Below, piece after piece: positions 9,247-19,699 of a stretch of DNA of 64,000 bases. Each line of letters begins with the position of its first letter. Position 1 is the stretch's first letter. The DNA is from Ephydatia muelleri (taxonomy: Eukaryota > Porifera > Demospongiae > Spongillida > Spongillidae). The notes under the pieces are model-generated. The model made no database searches and had not been told where the DNA came from. It saw nothing but the letters and a program-made list of their open reading frames with translations. The position numbers and the translations under genes are program-made. Location of the stretch: contig JABACO010000003.1 in assembly GCA_013339895.1 (NCBI GenBank), positions 8,043,662-8,107,661 on the forward strand, read 5' to 3'.

Positions 9247-12100
9247 CTAAACCAAGGATTATTTAACAATAATGTATGCAATCAGTTCGATTAAGGCTTT
9301 AATCAGAGTCTTGTTATAGCAATGTACCAATTTGGCAAAACAAAAAATAGCTCGTAGGGTCCATAAAAAGAAAAATCTGAGAAATTGGAACATGGTTGTG
9401 AAAAAATCCGAATTGAGGGTCTGTGTAATCATAGATTATAGAATATTCTTTAATCGATGATGTAATATAGCAGTTGCAATTCTACGTAGCTACCGGAACT
9501 CTAATAGTTTGAAAAACTGATAACGTGGCGACCCGGATCCCTCACGTGTGATTTGTCAGCTGCTTCAAAAGTTAAAGGTACATGTGTATGCTTTGTAAAA
9601 AAATGTTCATCGGTAGCTGGATGCACTCGTAAATGTATACATTAGAAAGCATTTTGTTATGGGGTATTATAGACGTAGTAACATGGCTTTAGGAACCGCC
9701 TGACACGTACACTGTAAATAGCTGTAAAACCTATCGCGTGTGGGTCTCGCATGTATCTATGTCCTTGCTTTTAGCTAGGAGAGTAGACTTGGTCTCGTGT
9801 CCCCTAACTCAACTGCGTATGGATTACATCACCGGCACCTCTACAGGGTCGAGAGCATTCTGTTAGGAATATATACATATGCTGCTGTATGTCGAAGCGC
9901 ACATACCGTTCTAGTCGCGGCTATGAATGGACGAGTGATGCACTGGGCGCCCTAATTACACTAATCCCGACATTGAAAATGCTGTACTAGCCACGATGAG
10001 AGGCAACCTTACTTCCCGCGAACATATGCGCACACTTTGTCCTAATTTTTTAATATTACACATGTATATGTAGGTTTTTAGAAAAACTAGTGTGCATGGG
10101 CATATCAATAAGGCATGAGGCACAATACGTATTGCATGACTCCCACTGTATCCAAAGGTTAGACTAGCACGTCATCAACATAATAGGTACACATGTAGCC
10201 TTTATATCATGCATACAATGTTATGGCATTTGTCCACCCAGATGTTCAGGCTTATACAGGACTTCACATGAAGACATTTGGTTGTTTACAACTTTTTTTG
10301 TACACTGTGGTCTCACTTGTTCAGGTAGACTATCTAATATCTACCCATGGTTTTAGTAGACTATCCAAATATGGTAGTGCATAGAGCCACCATGGCCAGA
10401 GCCATATCAACAACAAGTCCATGAATATTATTAGGGCTGGGTGAGCACTATTTATCTACATCTCCCTGAGCACCACCATTAATTTTATAGTATAGCATTT
10501 CTAGTTGAATGTGGACTTGGTTCAGCATTTGCATGCATTGAGTGCATGCATGGTGAATAATCGTTCAGCTGTCTGTATACACTATCACTTGCAAAATACA
10601 TCTGATTGAAGAACTTGCAATTACCCCACGGCCCACTGTTCTTCAATCTCTATCAGAATATTCTTGACGCTGCAGAATGCTGTTTTAACTACTATGTCAA
10701 AGGCCGCACTTTTCCTTTGACCAGTCCATAGATTTTGCTCACATGCGATCGTGTATGTGTCTTAAAACTATGTCAAATCCCCTATCAAGTCAAATCACCC
10801 TGATCTAACCACAGCATATGTGTCAAATATTGTCAAATCCCCTATAACACTGGCCGAAGGAGGGGTGGGTGAGTTGTGTGTGTGTGTGTGTGTATGTGTG
10901 TGTGTGTATGTGTGTGTGTGTATGTGTGTGTGTGTGTGCGTGTGCGTGTGTCTGTGATGGCCCCTGGGGAACACCGATGCAGGGGGCGAAGAACCCATCA
11001 AACCCATCAAACTCCTCATGGTCATGATTGAACTTTGTATCGAGTGTATAGTACTCAGCTGTAGATCAGTGTATGTATATTAAGGGAGTGAGTGATAATA
11101 ATGAAGAGAGGGGAAACATACATTGCTAACAGTGTGACGTTATTGTATCGGCTCGGTCCGTGACGTGGGGGAGGGGGGGTGGGGGGTGGGGGTTGAGCCG
11201 GATGTCATAGATAAGTGCATTATGTTTTTGCTATTGTTTTTAACTATCACGTGACTCGCTATGGCATATAAGTACATGCATGCAAAATATAAATATTTCA
11301 TTCAAATAAAATTGATTGAACGTGGGATCTTCTGCATTGAGGAAGAATGGATTTGTGTACAAAGGAAGTAACACAGGAAATCACGAAATGATGAATTTAC
11401 TGACCTACATTTAGCAAATTCATGACACAACTACCACTAGGTACATGTATAATTGATCATAGTTGTTTGTTTTCTTTTTATGCAGAAATATGTCCACAAA
11501 TTCTTCATTGACATCTTTTTTATTTTAACTTGTTTCACTACACTGCCAAGCACGTAATAGAAGCATCTACTGATTCACATATCTAGAATGGTGTGTTTGC
11601 TAAATGACACTTCAAGTCCTAACGTACTCCCTGATACAGGTTAAAGCAGAAGATACTATGTAAATAGACATTTCCCATCAAATTATACTGTTTAAAATCT
11701 ATTCTCTTGGGCAGATAGATCAATATCGGATAATAAGGCCTCTCTAACTGGCAGCCAAGGTGATTTGCTTTGAGTGAGTGCATTTGCAAGCGATGGCACT
11801 ATGCACATAAAAGTAATGCATTTGTGTTCATCAAAATCTTGAAATCAATGGTCACATTAAAATTCCATCGGTTGGCATGAACACTGTACACCAGACCTTT
11901 GCAAGTGTAGAGGTGATGTAACCCATACTCAACTGAAATGCTGGGTCTGGGCACGAGATTAAGGCACAAGGGATATTTTCAGGGTGCAACTGGCTAATGA
12001 AAACATTTCTATTTGTAGCACGTACGTCTTTGTGAACATTATTTTGGAATAAAACCAGGTGCATGCAATACAAACTCATATGCAATCTCTCCCCTCCCAC
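9247..12100. other. no gene recognised; GT microsatellite at 10875-10950
   Basis: About 2.85 kb without a convincing gene on either strand. It holds a GT tract with TATG interruptions, a G-rich patch at 11168-11190, and AT-rich sequence. The last 250 bp (from about 11870) resemble 47225-47475, the region upstream of another TRAF copy. They may therefore carry the promoter or 5' UTR of the TRAF gene. Confidence 0.6.
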
Positions 12101-12129
12101 AGCTCCTCCCAACGCAACTCATCTAAATC

Positions 12130-13299
12130 ATGAGTGGTGAGATTGAGTTTGTTGATGAAGTGCCCCAAGAACTCATCTGTTCCATCTGCCTTGAGCCAGC
12201 TAAAGATCCTCAGCAAACAAGCTGCACCTGTTCGAGACTCTATTGCTCCAAATGCATTCAGAGCCTGAGGCAGACATCTGACAAGTGTCCAACATGTAGA
12301 AGTTGTCTGAACGCATTTCCCGATGGACTAAGTGCCAGGAGACTCAGGAGCTTGAAGGTTAAGTGCAGTAACAGCTGTGCAGGGTGCATGTGGGTTAATG
12401 AATGGGCAGCACTTGGAGATCACATCAAGACTTGTGCTTTTGAGTTAGTCTCATGCACAGACTGCTTACAGATGGTGTTACGAGGCAGCCTATCCACTCA
12501 CATGCTGAGTGTGTGTGCCATGAGACGACACACCTGTCCCCACTGCAAGCAAGAAGGAATACATGAGCACATCACTGGACAGCACCTTGTGGAGTGTACT
12601 GATGTGATGATCTGGTGTCCCAGATCTGGATGTGAGGTGACTGTAAAGAGGAGAGACATGGAGTCTCACAGTGCCAAGTGCCCAAAGGTGCAAATCGACT
12701 GCCCCTACACCAAGGTGGGATGCACCTTTGTCGGCCTCAGAGGATACATGCCTATCCACGTTAAAGGTGCCATTCAGTTTCACCTGGACAAAGCCATAAT
12801 GGCATTGCAACAGCCTCACAGGGTTGTAGTAAGATTGCCTGAATTCAGCAAGAAGCAGACAACCAATGAGATCTGGTACAGCCCTGGATTCGACACCCAC
12901 CCAAATGGTTTCAAGGTGCGTCTAACGGTCTACCCCAATGGGATAGGCGATGGTGCAGGCACCCACGTGTCGGTTTTCCTTAACCTGATGTCGGGAGAGA
13001 ATGATGACAATTTGGTGTGGCCTCTCAAAGCCACATTCACTATTACCCTACTGAATCAGATCAGAGACAAAAATCACTCCAGCAAAGTCATCACTATTGA
13101 TGAAAAGCTCAACTGGTGCAAGGTCTCAGGTGAATCCCCTGCACCTCAAAATTATGGCTACATCAAGTTTGCTACCTTTAGTGAGCTCAATCTGGACGAG
13201 GCTAAACAGCGGCAGTATCTCAAAGATGACACACTCTATTTCAGGATAGTATCAGACGTATCACAGTCATGTAAACCATGGCTCACCTCTATCAATTGA
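12130..13299 (+). CDS. RING/TRAF-zinc-finger/MATH protein (TRAF-like), intact
   Basis: A 389-aa single-exon gene. Residues about 18-58 form a RING-like finger (CSICLEP ... CTCSRLYCSKC ... CPTC). The usual zinc-binding His (C-G-H pattern) is replaced by Arg, and an extra Cys precedes it. Residues about 95-210 hold TRAF-type zinc fingers with repeated C-x-x-C/H spacing. Residues about 230-389 form a MATH/TRAF-C domain (RLPEFSKK, SPGFDTHPNGFKVRL, LMSGENDDNLVWP). No coiled coil is evident between fingers and MATH. TRAFs are cytosolic adaptors or E3 ligases downstream of TNF and Toll-type receptors; activity here is inferred. The start is supported because the ATGAGTGG context recurs at 47478. It is the only undamaged member in the window. 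Confidence 0.9.
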   Translation: MSGEIEFVDEVPQELICSICLEPAKDPQQTSCTCSRLYCSKCIQSLRQTSDKCPTCRSCLNAFPDGLSARRLRSLKVKCSNSCAGCMWVNEWAALGDHIKTCAFELVSCTDCLQMVLRGSLSTHMLSVCAMRRHTCPHCKQEGIHEHITGQHLVECTDVMIWCPRSGCEVTVKRRDMESHSAKCPKVQIDCPYTKVGCTFVGLRGYMPIHVKGAIQFHLDKAIMALQQPHRVVVRLPEFSKKQTTNEIWYSPGFDTHPNGFKVRLTVYPNGIGDGAGTHVSVFLNLMSGENDDNLVWPLKATFTITLLNQIRDKNHSSKVITIDEKLNWCKVSGESPAPQNYGYIKFATFSELNLDEAKQRQYLKDDTLYFRIVSDVSQSCKPWLTSIN

Positions 13300-13625
13300 T
13301 GTATGTGGTTTAGAAGGTGCATTTTTCTGTTGTGAGGCAGTAAGGTTTATTTGATGAGCAAGCTGTATACTTGTCATTACCGGCTCACTCACCCTGCAGA
13401 ATGCAAGCAAACTGGAGAGGGGAGGGAGGAAGGGAGGGAGCTTGAGCTTCTGTGTGTATATCTGAAGAGGGCATGCTCATTGTCAGGAGGAAGAGGGGAG
13501 GGAGCATGGCATGCACGATCCACCTGACTGGGAACCAGTTCAAGCTACAACACATATATTTCACATATAGATATCTCTAAAAAAAATTTTAACCAGTTGT
13601 TCATTTTATTGGATTCCCAGCTGTG
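13300..13625 (+). repeat. TRAF cassette 3' flank
   Basis: The sequence from GGTTTAGAAGGTGCAT through CCGGCTCACTCACCCTGCAG, AGGGAGGAAGGGAGG, and GAACCAGTTCAAGC is repeated after the other TRAF copies at 16140-16450 and 48209-48470. Part of it also recurs, inverted, at 63290-63465. It marks segmental duplication of gene plus flank. It could include the 3' UTR; no AATAAA signal was identified with confidence. Confidence 0.75.
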
Positions 13626-13654
13626 GGAGTGGCCATTTGACCCTATCCTTCCCA

Positions 13655-13776
13655 GGTATGCTCCCAGCTGCTGGAGGAGAATATGACTAGCTATGATGAG
13701 TCCAAGTCCCATATCACACACTCCCAGCTCCCATTCTGCACCAATCTCATCAACTTCCCGGCACTTCTTGGGTACC
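13655..13776 (+). other. candidate exon A of an unidentified gene
   Basis: After CTTCCCAGGTATGCTCCCAG the segment CTGCTGGAGGAGAATATGAC... runs to a GGGTACCT or GGGTACAT donor-like site. Copies occur at 16500-16615 (+) and, with a different internal sequence, at 62730-62865 (-). Repetition with shared splice-like edges suggests an exon, but no single reading frame is preserved in all copies and no domain was recognised. Confidence 0.3.
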
Positions 13777-13839
13777 TTGAAAGTAAATGTACATGCAGTG
13801 CACCATAGACTGAACCCTTTTTAAAATTGTACACAATCA

Positions 13840-14552
13840 TGGTGTATGGATGCGTGGAGTGGAATATGGGAGGAAGAGGGGTGTGAAGAGGAGGAAGATG
13901 TGGGTGGATGAGGTGAAGGGGAAGGAGGGGCATGGGAACAAGGAAGGACAAGGGGGTAGAGAGGGAAGGGCTTGGGAGGGCCAGGGAATATATGTATGTA
14001 CAGTGTATGTTTCTGATGCATGGCATGGGAGGAGGAGGGGTGTGGGGAGGAGGAGGGGAGGGGTGTGGGGAGGAGGAGGGAAATGGGGAGGAGGAGGGGT
14101 TTGGGGAGGAGGAGGGGTGTGGGGAGGAGGAGGGGTGTGGGCAGGAGGAGGGGTGTGGGGAGGAGGAGGGGAGTGGGGAGGAGGGTGTGGGGAGGAGGGT
14201 GTGGGGAGGAGGAGGGTGTGGGGAGGAGGAGGGTGTGGGGAGGAGGAGGGTGTGGGGAGGAGGAGGTGTGTGGGGAGGAGGAGGGCGTGGGGAGTGGAGG
14301 GATGTGGGGAGGAGGAGGGGTGTGGGGAGGAGGAGGGGCTGTGGGGAGTAAGAGGGTGTGGAAAGAGGAGGGTGTGGAAAGAGGAGGGTGTGGAAAGAGG
14401 AGGGTGTGGAAAGAGGAGGGTGTGGAAAGAGGAGGGTGTGTGGAAAGAGGAGGGTGTGGAAAGAGGAGGGTGTGGAAAGAGGAGGGTGTGGAAAGAGGAG
14501 GGTGTGGAAAGAGGAGGGTGTGGAAAGAGGAGGGTGTGTGGGGAGGAGGATA
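13840..14552 (+). repeat. G-rich minisatellite (GGGGAGGAGGAGGGTGTG / GAAAGAGGAGGGTGTG)
   Basis: About 700 bp. A proximal block is based on GGAGGAGGAGGGGTGTGG and a distal homogeneous block on a 16-bp unit, GGAAAGAGGAGGGTGT. It is extremely purine-rich on the plus strand. Shorter relatives occur at 16680-16935 (+) and 62140-62650 (inverted) within the same cassette. The long open frames on both strands are repeat artefacts. Confidence 0.95.
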
Positions 14553-14559
14553 GCTTGGA

Positions 14560-14720
14560 CTGTCGTTCCAACCAGTCACATTGGACCATAGCGGGAGTTG
14601 TGGAGATTACTACCCTGACCCTCATGGATCTGAGTCTGATCTTGGACTGGTCCCAGGGGGCAAGGTGAAACAGATCAAGAATGTCCCATAGAGACATGTG
14701 CTGTAATTGGAAGGAATTAT
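14560..14720 (+). other. candidate exon B of an unidentified gene
   Basis: This is one copy of a segment that also occurs at 16935-17115 (+), 48770-48935 (-) and 60785-60960 (-). The 60.8-kb copy alone keeps one frame with no stop (see there). Here the frame is broken by one base near the GAGATTACTACCC sequence. It ends in an AATTGGAAGG donor-like site. Function unknown. Confidence 0.35.
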
Positions 14721-15219
14721 ATTCGTCCGTAAAAGATGAAAGAGCTGAACGTAAAATGTTGGCTTCATGGTGGTTAGTGGAAGAAGGGGTTGGGAAGGAG
14801 GGATAGTATTCTAGAAAACGTTTTGATAACAACGTTTTGATAACCAATTGGAAGTACCATTTAATGTCATAATTATATAGATAGACAAGTAGTTGTCAAT
14901 GTAATGACATAAGGAAATGGGATCATTTCTGTGCAAAGGGTCCAACTTTGTCAAGATTTCAAATTTGTTATATTCTAGACCTCTACACATTGCTTCATAC
15001 GCACTGAGAATCAGAGTATCTGTCATGTAGTTGTAAGGTGCTGAATTTTAAATTCTATACATTTCAAGGTTAGCGTTAGGTCCCACTGAAACGATCCCCA
15101 TATGATGATTATTAGGTCTCATGTGAAAATCTTTAAACATCAAGATTTTACTAAATTGCAGTAATGTACTTGTAAAAACTGCCATTGCTCAGGCATGCAA
15201 GTTTGATTTTTGGAGCAGC

Positions 15220-16139
15220 ATGATGTACCAATGTTCACAACAGCTAAAATTTCATGAGATATTCTGCTCCATCTGCCTCAAGCCAGCTGAAGATCCTGAG
15301 CAAACGAGATGCACCTGCTCAAAACTATATTGCTCCAAATGCATTCATTATCTGAAGCAGACATCTGGCAAGTGCCCCACATGTAGAAAAGACCTGGAGG
15401 CATTTCCAGATGGACTAAGTGCCCGGAGGCTCAGAAGTTTGAGGGTTAAGTGCAGTAACAACGGTGCAGGATGCTTGTGGGTTAATGAATGGGCAGCACT
15501 CAAAGATCATATCAAGACGTGCCCAAAGGTGCAAATTGACTGCCCTTACACCAAGGTGGGGTGCACATTTGAGTGCCTCAGGGATCGTATGCCTATCCAC
15601 GTTAAAGAGGCTATTCAGGATCACCTGGACAAAGCCATAACTGAATTGCAGCTGTCGCCGAAGTTTGTAGTAAGGTTGCCTGAGTTCAGCAAGAAGAAGG
15701 AGGTGAATGAGATCTGGCCCAGCCCTGGATTTTATACCCACCCCAATGGCTTCAAGGTATATCTAAAGGTGTACCCCAAAGGGCATGGCACTGGTGCAGG
15801 CACACATTTATCGGTTTTCATGAAATTGATGTCTGGTGAGAATGATGACAATCTGGTGTGCCTCTCAGAGCCACATTCACTGTGACCCTACTGAATCAGA
15901 TCAGGGACAAAAATCACAAGAGTGCAGTCATCACTATTGATTAAAAGCTCAACTGGTGCAAGATCTCAGGAAATTCCACTGGTCCTCCAGGGCATGGCAA
16001 CAAGACGTTTGCTACCTTCAGTGAGCTCAATCTGAATGAGGCCAAACAATGCCAGTATCTCAAAGATGACACACTCTATTTCAGGGTAGTATCGGACGTA
16101 TCGCAGTCATGTAAACCATGGCTCACCTCTATCAATTGA
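15220..16139 (+). pseudogene. TRAF-like gene copy 2, short lineage, chimeric and frameshifted
   Basis: From about 15262 it matches the intact TRAF gene (CSICLKPAEDPEQTRCTCSK). The first 40 bases instead match non-TRAF sequence at 17665-17705, so the native start is lost. After DHIKTC it jumps directly to PKVQIDC: exactly 82 codons of TRAF zinc fingers are missing in frame. The MATH region is open to about 15855, then a frameshift gives LVCLSEPHSL and a stop at 15885. TRAF sequence in another frame continues to the expected TCAATTGA end at 16139. A TAA replaces the GATGAAAAG codon run near 15942. Confidence 0.85.
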
Positions 16140-17720
16140 TGTATGTGGTTTAGAAGGTGCATGTTTCTGTTGTGAGGCAAGTAAGATTTATTTGATGAGC
16201 AAACTGTATACTTGTCATTTCCGGCTCACTCACCCTGCAGAATGGGAGCAAATTGGAGAGGGGAGGGAGGAAGGGAGGGAGCTTGAGCTTCTGCGTGTAT
16301 GTCTTCAGAGGGCATGCTCATTGTCAGGAGGAAGAAGGGGGAGGGGTCATGGCATGCATGATCCACCTGACCGGGAACCAGTTCAAGCTACATCACATAT
16401 ATTTCACATAAAGACATCTCTAAAAAAATATTTAACTAGTTGTTCATTTTATTGGATTCCCAGCTGTGGGAGTGGCCATTTGACCATGTCCTTCCCAGGT
16501 ATACTCCCAGCTGCTGAAGGAGAATATGACTAGCTATGACGAGTCCAAGTCCCACATCACACACTCCCAGCTCCATTCTGCACCAATGTCATCAACTTCC
16601 CGGGTTCCATGAAGGTACATGCAGTGCACCATAGGCTGGACCCTTTTTTTTTGCAATCATGGTGTATGCTTGTGTCTGATGCATGGAGTGGAATATGAGA
16701 GGAAGAGGGGTGTGGGGAGGGGGAAGATGTGGGAGGATGAGGTGAAGGGGAAGGAGGAAGGACAAGGGTAGAGAGGGGAATGGAGAGAGGGAAGGGCTTG
16801 GGAGGGCCAGGGAATATGTGTATGTGCAGTGTATGTTTCTGATGCATGGCATGGAGAGGAGGAGGGATGTGTGGAGGAGGAGGGTGTGGGGACGAGAAGG
16901 GTGTGGGGAGGAGGAGAGGTGTAGGGAGGAGGATAGCGTGGGACTGTCTTTCCTACCGGCCACACTGGACCATAGCGGGAGGTTGAACCTCTGGGTTGTC
17001 GTGGAGATTACCACCCTGACACTCATGGATCTCAGCCTGATCTTGGACTGGTCCCAGGGGGTAAGGTCAAACTGATCTAGAATGTACCATAGAGACATGT
17101 GCTCCAATTGGAATGTATGATATTTGTCCATAAAACATGAAAGGGCTCCAAGTAAGGGGTTGGCTTCATGGTGGTTAGTGGAAGAAGGGGTTGGGGAAGA
17201 GGATAGTATTCTAGATAACGTTTTGATAACAACGTTTTGATAACAAATTGGAAGTACCATAATTTAATGTCATAATTATATAGATACAAACAATTATATA
17301 GATACAAAGTAGTTGTCAATGTAATGACATAAGGAAATGGGATCATTTCCACACAAAGGGACCTAACACATGCTTTGTCATGCAAGATTTCAAATTTTGC
17401 AATATTCTAGAAGTCTGTAATGTCCTCTACACATTGCTTCTTACACACTGAGAATCAGAGCATCTGTCATGGAGTTGTAAGGTGCTGAATTCTTAATTCA
17501 ATACATTTCAATGCAAGCGTTAGGTCCCTTTACACTGAAACGATCCCATATGATGTGAGGTCACATGCAAAACTCTTTAAACCTCAAGTTTGTACTAAAT
17601 TGCAGTAATATCTTCATGTGCCATGTATAGAAACTGCCATTGCTCAGGCAAGTTTGATTTTTGGGGCAGCATAAAGTACCGGTGTTCACAACAGCTAAAA
17701 TTTCATGACATGGCAAGCGT
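16140..17720 (+). repeat. second copy of the TRAF cassette flank
   Basis: Repeats, in the same order as 13300-15255: the 3' flank, exon A (16500-16615), a short G-rich minisatellite (16680-16935), exon B (16935-17115), and an AT-rich stretch with TTTTGATAACAACGTTTTGA. It ends just after CAGCTAAAATTTCATGA. A tandem segmental duplication of about 2.4-3.1 kb is the simplest reading; the minisatellite length differs between copies. Confidence 0.8.
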
Positions 17721-17934
17721 TTATTACCAAGGCGTGTAGTGTAGTATATTACTGTCTATTCATTGCTGGGAGATGTACAGTGTACACATAATGATTTTGC
17801 TGCATGCAGATGTACGTTACTACATGTACCAGAGCATATTGCTGTGAGTAATGTTACACATGTAGGAGGTCTTGATCAAGTGCATTGAATGAATGATATT
17901 CATGCTACAAAATTGTCATCTAAATCATTTAGGT

Positions 17935-18385
17935 TCACACTGGTGATATATGTCAGAGGGTCAATCCAAAGATGAATATTGCCATGCCAGAACTTCATCC
18001 TGTGCCTGTAGTCTCTCCATGGTACCACTTAGGCGATGATTTTGTGGGGCCATTTCATACACCTTCAAAACAAGGAAATCGCTACAATCGCTGATTATTT
18101 CAGTAAGTTTGCACAAGCGAAATCCGTGTAGAACCAAAGAGGCCTGTTATATTCCTGAAGCTCTTTTTAAGGTTTGTGGACAATAAACACGTGCATTGAT
18201 AAAGATTATGTAATGAGATTTATATTCAGTTATTATGTTTTTACAGTTATTTACGAAGTTTGGAATCCCAAAAGCAATGACTGCTGATCAAGGCAGTGAA
18301 TTTAATAACAAACTTGATTCAGAATTAATGACCCTTTCTAATGTGGACCATTGTCTTACAATACCATATCACCCTCAGGTTATTA
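17935..18385 (+). pseudogene. spliced gypsy/Ginger-like integrase remnant
   Basis: Integrase-core segments appear in order: SPWYHLGDDFVGPFHTPSKQ (first Asp region), then IADYFSKFAQAKS, an intron with GTTTGTGG donor at about 18174 and TTTTACAG acceptor near 18246, then LFTKFGIPKAMTADQGSEFN (second Asp) and CLTIPYHPQ. The frame is interrupted by a small deletion near 18090. The last intron sits at the same place as an intron in the intact Ginger gene at 41296-43972, so this is likely a relative of that transposon rather than of a retroelement. It is truncated where foldback arm F3 begins. Confidence 0.65.
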
Positions 18386-18390
18386 TACTA

Positions 18391-18805
18391 TATATGGGAC
18401 AGTTTGAACCGCGAAAATTGCCCCACGAATGTTATAAAAATGCATCGCGTGTGAATCGCAATAACCTCCCAATGGTTAATGCTATCGACCTCCTGTTTTC
18501 AACACTTCGTACTACACCATTTCACTACGGGAAAACATATTTTGGGGCCTTGCACCAGTTCCTTGCTGATGCTACGAGGTTCGATACCCTATGAGGTTCA
18601 AAACCATCACATCTTCAGCTAGGAGCGTTCAAATCGCTTCAAATTCAGTATGTAAAAGGGTCCTGTTACTATTGATGTGTTCAGTTCGGTAATTTTTACT
18701 CTATCCGTCACGAAGATACAGCTGTGAAAAGTTAATGCACATTTCCCGCTCGATTGCACCATTATTGCATGCAACCCGTGTTCCATTCTCCCAATCCACA
18801 ATAAA
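18391..18805. mobile_element. solo arm of a foldback element (F3)
   Basis: Starts TATATGGGACAGTTTG, like F2. It shows the family landmarks CCTCCCAATGGTTAATGC, GGGGCCTTGCACC, CAAATCGCTTCAAATTC, GAAGATACAGCTGTG, up to TTAATGCACATTTCCCGC. No second arm follows. It directly abuts the integrase remnant and may have inserted into it. No gene. Confidence 0.6.
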
Positions 18806-18984
18806 TGTTGATAACTTCTTTGTTCCGCCCATTTCTCTCAAACTAAGCTACCCGTTCGCAACTGTTTTTGTCTCACTTAGGGCAGTGAGTTTATGGGCGA
18901 AAATTAAAAGAAGAAGAAGACTGCTCACTTTGCCAGACGATCGTACCAAATTAACGGATCCGAGTGAATGGTTGCAGTTTAGCC

Positions 18985-19101
18985 TTAGTCTCGTACCCAG
19001 ACCCTTATTCCCGCAGCTGCGGATTGTGTAGTAATCCATCCTCAGCTGTGATGTAATCCATCCGCAGCTGCGGAATAAGGGTCTGGGTACGAGACTAGTA
19101 T
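18985..19101. mobile_element. short palindromic MITE-like element
   Basis: TAGTCTCGTACCCAGACCCT... pairs with ...GGGTCTGGGTACGAGACTA. The arms are about 37 bp with one or two mismatches, around a 40-bp centre that itself contains paired GCAGCTGCGG motifs. Total is about 115 bp. A clean target duplication was not found. Confidence 0.6.
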
Positions 19102-19357
19102 AGCCTTGCGCCTCCCACGTCGCCGGCAGTATTCAAAACGGCACGCGTAAGGCTGTTTGCTACGCACTCGCATCATCCTTTAGTCGTGTAATAAAGCTTT
19201 CCTATGTGGCATCATCTTGCTACAATCATCGTCTTATATCTGCCACGCCCACTCCGCTAAGATTGCAATGATTTCAGTCTCACACAACTTTCAGCTCACA
19301 CATAGTACATGCACTCATGCTGGCTCACACTTGTGCACCACACACACAGTGCCAGTG

Positions 19358-19575
19358 GCGGATCCAGGATTTGGGAGGGGGGGGGGGGGGGGGGGGGGCA
19401 CAATGGAAGGTGTGGCTATAGGTTGGGCAGAGTAGTGGGCGGCGCCGCCCCGGGGAGGGTGCGGGAGGGGGGCACCCCTCCCGCCCAGCTAGGGGGTATG
19501 AGGGAGCGCGGTAAGCTCCCCCATCGGGGTCTGGGGCGGAGCCACAGAAGCTTTGCGCGTTTCGGCATAAAAATC
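19358..19575 (+). mobile_element. dispersed GTGGCGGATCCAGG repeat with poly-G
   Basis: GTGGCGGATCCAGGATTTGG is followed by about 20 G, then a GC-rich stretch with CCCAGCTAGGGGGTATG and GCTCCCCCATCGGGGTCTGG. The same order of modules (GGATCCAGGATTT, G run, CAGCTGGGGTATGGGG, AGCTCCTCCATAGGGTCTAGG) is present at 25335-25460, and inverted at about 4965-5090. It is a non-coding dispersed element of unknown class. Confidence 0.55.
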
Positions 19576-19699
19576 CTATAGCATTTTTAACGATGAGGTT
19601 TATATTTAATTGAATGTCCACAACATTAAAAGATAAATATGGAACGTTCTATACGAAAATGGGTGTTGTGGATTTTATTTTATAATTTAAATCGATATA

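Noticed and set aside
13837-14847. 336-aa and 252-aa minus-strand Pro/Ser/His-rich proteins and the plus-strand Gly/Arg/Glu-rich ones
   Set aside because: They are translations of a 16-18 bp purine-rich minisatellite; both strands are open and the frames are not kept in the other cassette copies.
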